Source of the DNA: Spongiibacter nanhainus
GTDB taxonomy: Bacteria > Pseudomonadota > Gammaproteobacteria > Pseudomonadales > Spongiibacteraceae
Length of the DNA stretch: 64,000 nucleotides
Direction: 5' to 3'
Assembly: GCF_016132545.1 (NCBI RefSeq)
Contig: NZ_CP066167.1
Location: 2,011,001-2,075,000 of the forward strand
Under the pieces are notes generated by a model, which ran no database searches, was not told where the DNA came from, and was given only the letters and a program-made list of their open reading frames with translations. Shown in pieces: positions 33,031 to 43,601 of the stretch (within the stretch, counting starts at the first letter, position 1; the number at the start of each line of letters is the position of its first letter). The position numbers were made by a program, and so were the translations under genes.

Positions 33031-33918
33031 GTGACGGCCTCTCTGCGATATACACGCGATTACACCAGTCACTCGAAACGCCGACATTGCTGGCGGGCGG
33101 GCTTTATAGACTGGTTATCTGGACTGGCAGCGCTGTTGCTAAGCACAGCCCTACAAGCAGACACGGTCCATGTGGCTGTGGCAGCCAACTTCGCACCAGC
33201 TATGAAAGAGATCGCGGCAAGCTTTGGTCGGCACTCCGGTCATGAGGTGATTCTTTCCAGCGCGTCTTCAGGCAAGTTGGCGGCGCAAATTCAACACGGG
33301 GCGCCCTTCGATATTTTTCTATCTGCGGATCAGGCCAAGCCGCTTGCCCTGGCTAAAGCGGGCTATGCCGTTCCGGCAACCCGCTTTACCTATGCCATAG
33401 GCGCGTTGGTGTTGTGGAGTGCTAATGAGGCCATTCAAGGCAGCGAGCGCCAGCGCCTAGAGGCTGGAGACTACCAAAAGCTGGCGATTGCCAATCCCCG
33501 CTTGGCTCCCTACGGCAAGGCCGCACGGGAAACCCTGCAGGCGCTGGGTTTGGAGGCGGCCAGCCGGCGCCACTGGGTGACTGGCGAGAATATCGCCCAA
33601 ACCTATCAATTCGTTGCCAGTGGCAATGCCGAACTGGGTTTTGTGGCGCTGTCGCAGCTACGGCTGCTGGGTCGAGCTCCGGACTCTGACAAAGCGAATC
33701 AACAGGCATTCGGGTGGCAGGTTCCCTCCTCCATGCATCGGGCTATTCGGCAGGATGCGATATTGCTGAGCAAGGCTGAATCCAATGAGGCTGCCAATCA
33801 GCTGTTGTCTTATCTCAAGGGCGAGGACGCGCGGGCAATTATGCGGGATTTTGGCTACGATAGCGCCGATGACGCGGCCAATGACACCGCTAATGATACG
33901 GCCAATAGCACTCACTAA
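33031..33918 (+). CDS. modA: Molybdate ABC transporter, periplasmic binding protein
   Basis: About 295 residues. The mature part has ModA signatures VHVAVAANFAPAMKEIA, SSASSGKLAAQIQHGAPFDI and NPRLAPYGKAARETL, with serines that bind molybdate or tungstate. The open frame extends far upstream inside the oxygenase gene without an ATG near a signal sequence; the GTG at 33031, after a TAGGA, gives a basic n-region and the hydrophobic core GLAALLLSTALQA. The C-terminus carries an unusual repeat (DDAANDTANDTANSTH). First gene of modABC. Confidence 0.92.
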   Translation: MTASLRYTRDYTSHSKRRHCWRAGFIDWLSGLAALLLSTALQADTVHVAVAANFAPAMKEIAASFGRHSGHEVILSSASSGKLAAQIQHGAPFDIFLSADQAKPLALAKAGYAVPATRFTYAIGALVLWSANEAIQGSERQRLEAGDYQKLAIANPRLAPYGKAARETLQALGLEAASRRHWVTGENIAQTYQFVASGNAELGFVALSQLRLLGRAPDSDKANQQAFGWQVPSSMHRAIRQDAILLSKAESNEAANQLLSYLKGEDARAIMRDFGYDSADDAANDTANDTANSTH

Positions 33919-33927
33919 GACCCCACT

Positions 33928-34614
33928 ATGACACTGTCCCCCGCCGACCTCGACGCCATCTGGTTAACCCTGAAATTGGCCTTCACCACCACAGTGGTAC
34001 TGTTGCTGATCGGCACACCGCTGGCGTGGTGGCTGGCGCGCACCGCGTCCCGCCTGAAAGGGCCTGTCGCGGCCTTGGTGGCACTACCCATGGTGTTGCC
34101 ACCCACCGTATTGGGGTTTTACCTATTGGTGGCCTTGGGGCCCAATGGCCCGGTGGGTCAGGTCAGCGAGGCACTGGGTCTGGCTACCCTGCCCTTCACC
34201 TTCTGGGGGCTGGTGGTGGGCTCGGTGATTTATTCCCTGCCCTTTGTGGTTCAGCCGCTGCAAAATGCCATGATGGCCTTGGGAGAGCGTCCACTGGAGG
34301 TGGCTGCCACCTTGCGAGCCGGCCCCTGGGACCGTTTTTTTAGCGTGGTATTGCCCCTGGCCAAACCGGGCTTTGTCACTGCGGCGGTGCTCGGCTTTGC
34401 CCATACGGTGGGAGAGTTTGGTGTCGTACTGATGATTGGCGGCAATATCCCCGGCGAAACCCAGGTGGTATCGGTGCAGCTTTACGACCATGTAGAAGCG
34501 ATGGACTACAGCCACGCCCATACCTTGGCCGGTATCCTAGTGGCGTTTTCCTTTGTGGTTTTGCTGGCTCTGTACCGATTCCAGCCCAACGCCACCTTAT
34601 TTAGGTCGAGGTAA
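33928..34614 (+). CDS. modB: Molybdate ABC transporter permease
   Basis: A 228-residue inner-membrane permease with five to six hydrophobic segments. The ABC-contact (EAA) loop [20 protein letters not shown] and the conserved [19 protein letters not shown] are typical of ModB and the related CysT/W permeases. It sits 9 bp after modA and 3 bp before modC, so it belongs to the molybdate operon. Confidence 0.95.
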   Translation: MTLSPADLDAIWLTLKLAFTTTVVLLLIGTPLAWWLARTASRLKGPVAALVALPMVLPPTVLGFYLLVALGPNGPVGQVSEALGLATLPFTFWGLVVGSVIYSLPFVVQPLQNAMMALGERPLEVAATLRAGPWDRFFSVVLPLAKPGFVTAAVLGFAHTVGEFGVVLMIGGNIPGETQVVSVQLYDHVEAMDYSHAHTLAGILVAFSFVVLLALYRFQPNATLFRSR

Positions 34615-34617
34615 GGT

Positions 34618-35709
34618 ATGGGCGAATTTGTAGCGCCTATTCTTGCGCGGGTAACCTTGCCGTTTAAGGACTCCGACTTTACGCTGGATGTGGACCTGGC
34701 CCTGCCCGGTAATGGCGTTACGGCTATTTTCGGTGCCTCGGGGTCGGGTAAAACTACCCTGCTTCGCTGTTTGGCGGGCCTGGAGCGCCCCGCGCAGGGG
34801 CTCGTGTCAGTCAAGGGGGATATCTGGCAGGACAGTACACAGTTTGTGCCGACCCACCAGCGGCCGCTGGGCTATGTGTTTCAGGAAGCCAGCTTGTTTC
34901 CCCACCTCAATGCCGAGGGTAACTTGCGCTACGCCCTTAAGCGGGCATCCTCTCCGGTATCGCCGGAAGACTATCAACGGGTACTAGATACGCTGGCTAT
35001 CCGACCCCTGTTATCCCGACGCACCGACCAACTCTCCGGCGGTGAAAGACAGCGGGTTGCCATTGCCAGGGCCCTGCTTATCCAGCCCGGTATGCTGCTG
35101 ATGGATGAACCCTTGGCCTCACTGGACGCGGCAAGAAAGCAGGAAATCCTACCTTACCTGGAAAAAATGCGCGCCAGTTTTAATATTCCGGTGGTGTACG
35201 TCAGTCACTCAGTGGACGAAGTGACCCGCCTAGCGGACGAAGTGGTGATACTGGACCAGGGTCGTGCTGTGGCACAGGGCAAGGTTACCGAGGTGTTCTC
35301 CCGTGCCGACCTGCCGCAAACCCAGGCAAAAGACGTGGGTGTAGTGTGGCAGGCCCAGGCCAAGGAGCGGGATGAGCGATGGCATCTGCTCAATGCCGCC
35401 TGCGATGGTGGCGATTTGTGGCTTCGGGATTCTGGCCAGGCCATCGGAGATCGGTTTCGGGTCCGAATACTGGCCAGGGATGTCAGCCTCGCCCTATCCT
35501 GTCACGCCGACACCAGCATCCTCAATCGGCTGCCGGTGGAGGTGCTTGAGCTGATACCGGATCAAGACAGCGCCATGGTGTTGGTTCAGTGCCGCGCCGG
35601 CAATGGGCGCCTGCTTGCCAGGGTGACCCGGCGTTCTGCCGTGCACTTGCAACTCCAGACCGGTCAATCGCTGTGGGCACAAGTGAAGTCGGTGGCGATA
35701 GTTCATTAG
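34618..35709 (+). CDS. modC: Molybdate ABC transporter ATP-binding protein
   Basis: A 363-residue ATPase with Walker A GASGSGKTT, signature LSGGERQRVAIARAL and Walker B LLMDEPLASLD. Residues about 290-360 form a Mop/TOBE molybdate-binding domain (NRLPVEVLELIPDQDSAMV), which gives substrate sensing and distinguishes ModC from other importers. The operon ends here. I found no modE regulator in the window. Confidence 0.95.
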   Translation: MGEFVAPILARVTLPFKDSDFTLDVDLALPGNGVTAIFGASGSGKTTLLRCLAGLERPAQGLVSVKGDIWQDSTQFVPTHQRPLGYVFQEASLFPHLNAEGNLRYALKRASSPVSPEDYQRVLDTLAIRPLLSRRTDQLSGGERQRVAIARALLIQPGMLLMDEPLASLDAARKQEILPYLEKMRASFNIPVVYVSHSVDEVTRLADEVVILDQGRAVAQGKVTEVFSRADLPQTQAKDVGVVWQAQAKERDERWHLLNAACDGGDLWLRDSGQAIGDRFRVRILARDVSLALSCHADTSILNRLPVEVLELIPDQDSAMVLVQCRAGNGRLLARVTRRSAVHLQLQTGQSLWAQVKSVAIVH

Positions 35710-35722
35710 CAGCGCCACAGCT

Positions 35723-35757
35723 CCCTGGTCCCTGGTCCCTGGTCCCTGGTCCCTGGT
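35723..35757. repeat. Tandem heptanucleotide repeat, five copies
   Basis: CCCTGGT is repeated five times without interruption in the intergenic region between modC and mlaA, 183 bp before the mlaA start. It lies outside both coding regions, so length changes would alter spacing or transcript structure rather than frame. Confidence 0.9.
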
Positions 35758-35939
35758 CGATCTTACATCGTACACCCCGGCTCTACTCTTTGGGCCTTTT
35801 TCGACACCGCAACATTGGCTCACCGGCAACCCACAAATAGCGATACTGAACGATCTGAGCCAATTTGGCTCTAATTTCGCGAAGGATCTGATGGGAGTAT
35901 CGAGCCATTTACGTCGACATGATCGCCAACAAGGCATAC

Positions 35940-36842
35940 ATGGGGCCTCGGCAGTCGCCCTCCAGTTCAACTGCGTGCCGTTTTAAGTCACAGGTCCGAT
36001 GGTTGGCCATAGTACTGATGGCCTTGCTGACCTTGAGTGGCTGCGCCAGCTCCACGGCGGGCCCAAGCGATGAACCTACCGAGCAACAGCAGGCCTACGA
36101 CAAAGCCAACATATTACCCGCCGATGAAGCCACGGTGGTGGCCTACCCGGAGCAAGAATACAACGACCCCCTGATCGGTTTTAACCGAGCTGTGTTTGCC
36201 TTCAATGACGTCAGTTATCGCTATGTGCTAATCCCTGTGGCCAAGGCCTATAAATTTGCCATTCCCGATCCGGTGAGAGGCAGTGTCGGCAATTTTTTCA
36301 CCAACATTAAATCCCCAATATCCATCGTCAACCATTTGCTGCAAGGCGAAGGGAAACGCGCCGGCAATACCAGTCTGCGGTTTTTGATCAATACCACCAT
36401 CGGCATTGTTGGCTTGTTTGACCCAGCCGCCAATTGGTGGGACCTGGAGCCAACGCCCACTGGCTTTGCCGATACTCTAGAGAAACACGGTTCGGGCAGG
36501 GGGACCTACATCGTGCTGCCCTTCTTGGGTCCCTCGGATTTGCGCGGCGGTGCAGGCGTGATTGCCGACTATTTTTTAAACCCGATCCCCTACCTCACTG
36601 AACAGCCGGATACCGCCATTATCACCGCCACCGATGCCACTCAGGATTTCGCCGACAAGGCAGATAAATACCCGACACTCCGTGACAACAGCGACGACCC
36701 TTACCTGTTCTTTCGCAATATGTACCTTCAGGGCGAGATGCGGGACAGCCAATTTCCCGACATTAGTGGACGCCAGGGCCAGCAAAGACGAAATCAACAC
36801 CCACAGAGCTCAGACCAACCATCCCAACACGAGGCTGAATGA
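35940..36842 (+). CDS. mlaA: MlaA (VacJ) family outer-membrane lipoprotein
   Basis: About 300 residues. The N-terminus has a lipoprotein signal with lipobox LSGC (cysteine 35 from this start). The VacJ core follows: YNDPLIGFNRAVFAFND, RGSVGNFFTNIKSP and GRGTYIVLPFLGPSDLRGG. MlaA removes misplaced phospholipids from the outer leaflet and passes them inward via MlaC and MlaFEDB; none of those is nearby. I choose ATG 35940 because AAGG precedes it by 5 nt; ATG 35919 is in frame but lacks such a site. The stop abuts the ATG of an RND transporter. Confidence 0.92.
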   Translation: MGPRQSPSSSTACRFKSQVRWLAIVLMALLTLSGCASSTAGPSDEPTEQQQAYDKANILPADEATVVAYPEQEYNDPLIGFNRAVFAFNDVSYRYVLIPVAKAYKFAIPDPVRGSVGNFFTNIKSPISIVNHLLQGEGKRAGNTSLRFLINTTIGIVGLFDPAANWWDLEPTPTGFADTLEKHGSGRGTYIVLPFLGPSDLRGGAGVIADYFLNPIPYLTEQPDTAIITATDATQDFADKADKYPTLRDNSDDPYLFFRNMYLQGEMRDSQFPDISGRQGQQRRNQHPQSSDQPSQHEAE

Positions 36843-39245
36843 ATGCCGGTACTGTACTCTCGGCCCTGGCTGGTTGTTGCAGCGGCGCTGATCATTACGC
36901 TGTTTTTTGCTGTTCAAAGCCGCCACTTCGAGATCAATGCTTCAGCAGACACGCTGGTTTCTGAGGGCAACGCGCTCTACATACAAAGCCAGAAAAACAA
37001 TCAGGCCTTTTCGCCCGAAGAGTTTCTGATACTGGCCTACCAACCCAATGATGGCGATGTATTCTCTGCTGCCAGCCAGCAAGATATTGCGGAGATTTCC
37101 CAACGTCTTACCGAGATTCCACGGGTGGCATCGGTCCGTTCTATTCTATCGGTGCCCTTACTCCAGGCCGGGAGCGTCGATCTCAGTGCCGACGTTGATC
37201 CCACCGCACTGACTCAGCAGCGCCTGCAGCTTTCTCAGAAGGAACTCAAGCGAATTTTTCGCGACCATCCGATTTATGAAGGTTTGATCGTCAATGCCGA
37301 ACAAACCGTCAGCGGCATTCAGATTCTTTTTAAAGAAAATACAACGTTGACGCAGCTAAATCGCGATGTGCTGGCCTTGCGGGAAAAGCGTCTGGATGAC
37401 TCACTCAGCGACGACGAGCAAGCTCGATTGTCGTCACTGGAAGCCCAGCAGACAGCCCTGGAAAAGAAACTGAGAAAGACGCGTAACCGGGAAGTCGAAC
37501 AAATCAGAACAATAATTGCCGAGTATCGCGATAGCGCCAGTATCTACCTGGGTGGGGGCCACGCCTTGGCCTACCAGCTTATCGACATAGTACATCAGGA
37601 CCTCAAGGTCTTTGGTAGCGCCATCGCAGCGGCGATCGCTGTGCTGATGTTGGTCATTTTCCGACAGTGGCGTTGGCTGTTGATCGCCGGCCTCTGCTGT
37701 ACGGCCTCAACCGTGATTAGTACCGGCGCCTTCGCCATGCTGGGTTTGAAGGCCACGGTTATTTCCGCCAATTTCATCGCGCTGCTGCTGATCATGACGC
37801 TGGCCATCGTGATCCACCTGATTGTGCAATACCGGGAGGAAGTCAGCGCCGCTCCCGATGCGAGCCAAAAAGAACTGGTGCAATTAACCATGGCCCACAA
37901 ACGGGCACCGTGCTTCTTTGCCGGCCTGACCACCTCTATCGGCTTTGCATCGCTGATGCTCAGCGACATTAAGCCGGTGTGGTCCTTTGGCTTGATGATG
38001 GTAATGGCCATGATCATTACCCTAGCCGCAACGCTGCTGCTATTCCCCGCCCTTTTACTACTGTTTGATCGGGAATCGCCCCGCCTTCCGGGTAAACTTT
38101 TTCAGTGGCCACTCAAGGCCAGTATTCACCTCAGTCTCAGACGCGGAAGTGTAGTGATCGTTACCGGCTTGGTGATGCTGGTACTTACGGTCATCGGTGC
38201 GATGCGCCTGTCGGTGGAAAACAGCTTCATCAACTATTTTAATTCAGACACACAGGTTTACCGGGAGCTGGCCTTTATCGATCAGCACTTCGGTGGCTCG
38301 ACACCGCTGGATATTATCTACACTCCCCAGACCCAAAACACCGAGGGGGGCGACCAGTCGCTGCCCTTGCGGGCAGTGAGTGTCCAGCAAACACACCGCA
38401 TCCAGGATATGCTTGATCGACAACAGGCGATGGGTACCACTCTGTCGGTGGTGAACTTTACCCGTTTGGCGCGGGCCCTCAACAACGACAGGCCCATCAC
38501 TGAATACGAGCTGGCCGCGGTATACTGGACTCTCGACGACGCTATCCGTAAAGATTTGTTGGGCAGCTTTTTTGTCGATGAGCCACCGCGCCTGCGAATT
38601 AATGCCCGGGTGCAAGACAGCACCGAAGGGCTCAACCGTGAACAGTTGTTGAAGGACATTCACAGCGGCATGGAGGAGCTGGGCATTCCCGACAGCCAGT
38701 ATCAACTCAGCAACCTGTTTGTACTTTACCAGGCTATGTTGGAGCAGCTTTTCGAATCCCAGATACTGACCCTGGGCGCGGTACTAGTGGTGTTGACGCT
38801 GGTGTTCTGGGCGGTGTTTCGATCCCTGCGCCTGGCAATACTCGCCATGGTACCCAATGTCATCTCGACGCTTGCGGTACTGGGCGTGATGGGCTGGTTT
38901 AGCATTCCGTTGGACTTTATGACCATGACCATTGCCGCCATCGCCATGGGTATCGCCGTGGACGACACCATCCACCTTGTGCACCGCTTTTTATCCGAAC
39001 GCCGCTCCGCAGCGGTAGACCAGGCAATAACACGGGCACTGAACAGTGTGGGTTATGCGCTGATCTATACATCGACGATTATTGCGCTGGGGTTTGTGCT
39101 CCTAGTGGGTTCCGACTTTGTGCCCAGTATGATGTTTGGATTGTTGACGGCCCTTGCCGTTATGATGGCACTTATCGTCAATCTCACTTTGCTGCCGGCG
39201 CTACTGAAACAGTTTATGGCTAAGCCAGAATATCTAAATGGATAA
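36843..39245 (+). CDS. RND/MMPL-family transporter (predicted lipid exporter)
   Basis: An 800-residue inner-membrane protein with the duplicated MMPL layout: one helix, a large periplasmic loop, five helices, then the same again. The second half contains MTIAAIAMGIAVDDTIHLVH, with the paired aspartates usual at the proton-relay position; the first half has LIMTLAIVIHLIVQYREE. The first periplasmic loop contains a heptad-rich stretch (about 180-225), probably a coiled coil. It follows mlaA without a gap, so a joint role in lipid traffic is likely, but no substrate is shown. It overlaps the next small gene by 8 bp. Confidence 0.87.
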   Translation: MPVLYSRPWLVVAAALIITLFFAVQSRHFEINASADTLVSEGNALYIQSQKNNQAFSPEEFLILAYQPNDGDVFSAASQQDIAEISQRLTEIPRVASVRSILSVPLLQAGSVDLSADVDPTALTQQRLQLSQKELKRIFRDHPIYEGLIVNAEQTVSGIQILFKENTTLTQLNRDVLALREKRLDDSLSDDEQARLSSLEAQQTALEKKLRKTRNREVEQIRTIIAEYRDSASIYLGGGHALAYQLIDIVHQDLKVFGSAIAAAIAVLMLVIFRQWRWLLIAGLCCTASTVISTGAFAMLGLKATVISANFIALLLIMTLAIVIHLIVQYREEVSAAPDASQKELVQLTMAHKRAPCFFAGLTTSIGFASLMLSDIKPVWSFGLMMVMAMIITLAATLLLFPALLLLFDRESPRLPGKLFQWPLKASIHLSLRRGSVVIVTGLVMLVLTVIGAMRLSVENSFINYFNSDTQVYRELAFIDQHFGGSTPLDIIYTPQTQNTEGGDQSLPLRAVSVQQTHRIQDMLDRQQAMGTTLSVVNFTRLARALNNDRPITEYELAAVYWTLDDAIRKDLLGSFFVDEPPRLRINARVQDSTEGLNREQLLKDIHSGMEELGIPDSQYQLSNLFVLYQAMLEQLFESQILTLGAVLVVLTLVFWAVFRSLRLAILAMVPNVISTLAVLGVMGWFSIPLDFMTMTIAAIAMGIAVDDTIHLVHRFLSERRSAAVDQAITRALNSVGYALIYTSTIIALGFVLLVGSDFVPSMMFGLLTALAVMMALIVNLTLLPALLKQFMAKPEYLNG

Positions 39246-39477
39246 TTTACCTTACAGCGATGGCATTCCCGATGTCAGAGACGGCCTAACCCGCAAGGAA
39301 AGGGCCATTCTATACTGCTTGCAGCAAACCCAGCAGGAGCTGGGAGGACGCAATGTGCCGACTATTATGCTGTACGGCCGGGTGCTGGAATTGGTAGACA
39401 TCAGCAAGGACGAGTTTCAGAGTATTTTGTCCCGCTTTGCGGGGCTGACCCAAATGTCGAAAGATAAACAGTCTTAG
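39238..39477 (+). CDS. Small hypothetical protein coupled to the RND transporter
   Basis: A 79-residue soluble, acidic N-terminal protein that I do not recognise. It starts inside the transporter gene (8-bp overlap), so translation is probably coupled. It is predicted to be mainly helical (DGLTRKERAILYCLQQTQQEL, split as an amphipathic helix; FQSILSRFAG). No cysteine pairs, signal or membrane segment suggest a cytoplasmic role, perhaps as a regulator or subunit of the transporter. The overlap and the clean protein-like composition support a real gene. Confidence 0.65.
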   Translation: MDNLPYSDGIPDVRDGLTRKERAILYCLQQTQQELGGRNVPTIMLYGRVLELVDISKDEFQSILSRFAGLTQMSKDKQS

Positions 39478-39503
39478 GAAGTTACTAACCAGGAGCTTAG
39501 GGT

Positions 39504-39692
39504 ATGGAGTTTGGGGGCTTGTTCGGTGTACTGGTATTGGTGGCGGATGTGTTCGCCATCATCAAGATTTGGCAGTCCAGTGCCACCGACGGTGAAAAAA
39601 TCGTGTGGATTATATTTGTCGCCCTGTTACCGCTGATCGGTCTGATTGCCTGGTATTTTGTTGGTCCCGGTGACAAAGCCCTTAAGTGGTAG
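39504..39692 (+). CDS. PLDc_N-domain small membrane protein
   Basis: A 62-residue protein with two membrane helices (GLFGVLVLVADVFAIIKIW and IVWIIFVALLPLIGLIAWYF), separated by a short polar loop with GEK. This matches the PLDc_N domain, the membrane anchor of cardiolipin synthases that also occurs alone. Function is not known. It starts 26 bp after the hypothetical gene, after GGAGCTTAGGGT-like purine-rich sequence, and may be the last gene of the mlaA operon. Confidence 0.75.
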   Translation: MEFGGLFGVLVLVADVFAIIKIWQSSATDGEKIVWIIFVALLPLIGLIAWYFVGPGDKALKW

Positions 39693-39705
39693 CGTGGGCA
39701 CCTGT

Positions 39706-39838
39706 GGCGGACATGAAAAGCGATGTCCGCCCTACGCAATGCCCCAAACATCTCCCACACCGTAGGGCGTACATGGCCTTTTATGTACGCCGAAACCATG
39801 GCGGCAATGGCGGACACGGAAGCGGTGTCCGCCCTACG
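39706..39838. repeat. Cluster of three REP-like palindromes
   Basis: Three hairpins with perfect 9-bp stems lie between convergent genes: GGCGGACAT/ATGTCCGCC (39706-39731), GGCGTACAT/ATGTACGCC (39766-39791) and GGCGGACAC/GTGTCCGCC (39809-39833). Each has a 7- or 8-nt loop and at least one CGTAGGG or CCCTACG flank; the first two are in opposite orientation. The third touches the stop codon of the thioesterase gene. They look like members of a dispersed palindromic family and may also end transcription from both sides. Confidence 0.85.
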
Positions 39839-40310
39839 TTTTGGCCTGCTTGTCGGCAACCAGGGCGTAGAGCCCCTTAAAGCGGGCTGCGACACCACCG
39901 TTGATAATAACCTCGGAGCTCAGCGGAATTTTTGCTTTGCCGCGATCCTCGAAATCCGCGAAGAATTGCGTCCAATCCGCTTCGTCAGCGGCAACGCTTT
40001 GGGCGACGATATCGCCGTTTACCGGTGCGCTGTACTCTATCTCACCCTTGGCGACCACGATGTCGGGATCTATCCCGTATTCCACACAACGCAAATACAC
40101 CATACCCCAACACGCCATGACAGCCACCACATAGATGGAACCGCCAAAGGCGGTCTGTTTGTCGTTGATGCTGGGGGCCAGCGGCGCAGTAAGGCGCAAG
40201 CTCTTACCGTCGTAGGCATCCACGGCAATCTGCATATGCACTGCTGTGGGTAGATAGGTTTGAACAAACTCGGTGAGTTTGTGGGCAACGGCCGGCAAAT
40301 CAGTGCTCAC
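39834..40310 (-). CDS. YiiD-type thioesterase (hot-dog fold)
   Basis: A 158-residue protein of the YiiD C-terminal putative thioesterase family. The segment NDKQTAFGGSIYVVAVMACWGMVYL holds the GG turn and central hot-dog helix, followed by VVAKGEIEYSAPVNGDIVA. The acyl-CoA substrate is not known. It starts 9 bp after meaB and so is probably the last gene of the propionyl-CoA operon, where it could release CoA from an acyl intermediate; this is inference from position. Confidence 0.82.
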   Translation of the reverse strand: MSTDLPAVAHKLTEFVQTYLPTAVHMQIAVDAYDGKSLRLTAPLAPSINDKQTAFGGSIYVVAVMACWGMVYLRCVEYGIDPDIVVAKGEIEYSAPVNGDIVAQSVAADEADWTQFFADFEDRGKAKIPLSSEVIINGGVAARFKGLYALVADKQAKT

Positions 40311-40319
40311 AGTCTTACC

Positions 40320-41282
40320 TCAGCCGCGAAACAGCAGGTCGATAATAGTTTGCGCCGCCAAGTATGGCGTGGTTTCACCCCGGGTCACCTTGTCGCTGAG
40401 CAGCGGCATTTGCTTTCTCACCTCGGGGTTTTCCTGGAGTTTCATTTCCAGCATCTCGTGGAGCAGTTTGTTCATCCACTCCTTGGCCTGTCGAGCGCGT
40501 TTTTCCTGTAGCGCGCCGTTCTTGGTGGCGTCGATCTGGAAGTCCGAGATCATGCCCCACACGGCTTCGATATTCTCATTTTTCAGCGCCGAGCAAGTTA
40601 GCACCTGAGGTGTCCAGAAGCTGGTGTGGCGCAGCAAGTGCAGGGCATTTTGATAGTGCCGACGGGTCTGCTGGGCGTAGTTCAGGCTCTCACCATCGGC
40701 TTTGTTAATCACCAGCGCATCGGCGAGTTCCATGATGCCTTTTTTAATACCCTGCAGCTCGTCGCCGGCGTTAGGCAGCATCAGCACCATAAAGAAGTCC
40801 ACCATACTGGCGACTTCGTACTCGGACTGCCCTACCCCAACGGTCTCCACCAGAATCACATCGTAACCCGCCGCTTCGCACAGCAGCATGGTTTCCCGGG
40901 TTTTAAGGGCAACGCCGCCCAGTGAACCCTCAGAGGGCGAAGGACGGATAAAGGCGTCGGGGCTGCGGGACAGCATTTCCATCCGCGTCTTGTCACCGAG
41001 GATGGAGCCGCCGGCAATCGGCGAGCTGGGGTCCACCGCCAGTACCGCAACCTTCTTGCCCTGGGATACCAAATAGAGGCCGAATGCCTCAATAAAAGTG
41101 GACTTGCCCACGCCGGGGATGCCGGTAATGCCTATTCGAATGCTGTTACCGGTCTTGGGCAGCACTTTTTCAAGAAGCGCCTGGGCCTCAGTGCGGTGAT
41201 CCAGCTTTTTGCTTTCCACCAGCGTGATGGCCTTGGCCAGGGCGCGAGGCTGACCGGCTTGCAGGGCGTCGATATCAATCAT
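40320..41282 (-). CDS. meaB: Methylmalonyl-CoA mutase-associated GTPase MeaB (ArgK)
   Basis: A 320-residue G3E-family GTPase that guards methylmalonyl-CoA mutase and controls loading of adenosylcobalamin. Walker A is GIPGVGKS (54-61), with VDPSSPIAGGSILGDKTRM and the switch VETVGVGQSE. The C-terminal dimerisation region is complete. It lies 72 bp downstream of the mutase gene, with a terminator-like hairpin in the gap that could lower its level relative to the mutase. Confidence 0.95.
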   Translation of the reverse strand: MIDIDALQAGQPRALAKAITLVESKKLDHRTEAQALLEKVLPKTGNSIRIGITGIPGVGKSTFIEAFGLYLVSQGKKVAVLAVDPSSPIAGGSILGDKTRMEMLSRSPDAFIRPSPSEGSLGGVALKTRETMLLCEAAGYDVILVETVGVGQSEYEVASMVDFFMVLMLPNAGDELQGIKKGIMELADALVINKADGESLNYAQQTRRHYQNALHLLRHTSFWTPQVLTCSALKNENIEAVWGMISDFQIDATKNGALQEKRARQAKEWMNKLLHEMLEMKLQENPEVRKQMPLLSDKVTRGETTPYLAAQTIIDLLFRG

Positions 41283-41296
41283 GACTATGGCCTAAA

Positions 41297-41335
41297 GAAA
41301 AAGCGCTCTCCCGGCGCGGGCCGGTAGAGAGCGCT
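41297..41335 (-). terminator. Intrinsic terminator/attenuator between mutase and meaB
   Basis: The 9-bp stem AGCGCTCTC/GAGAGCGCT (41302-41310, 41327-41335) with a GC-rich loop is followed, read leftward, by TTTTTCTTT. It lies inside the operon, so it would end part of the transcripts after the mutase gene. Confidence 0.65.
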
Positions 41336-41354
41336 AATCGTCAAACGGTAAAAC

Positions 41355-43514
<2,160 letters not shown>

Positions 43515-43601
43515 GGATCGTTACCTGTCAGTGGTCAGCAAGGTGGTGTGGTCGCCGTTGTCGGCGTTGCGACGGCGGCGCACACCCCGTTAAGAATTGA
43601 A

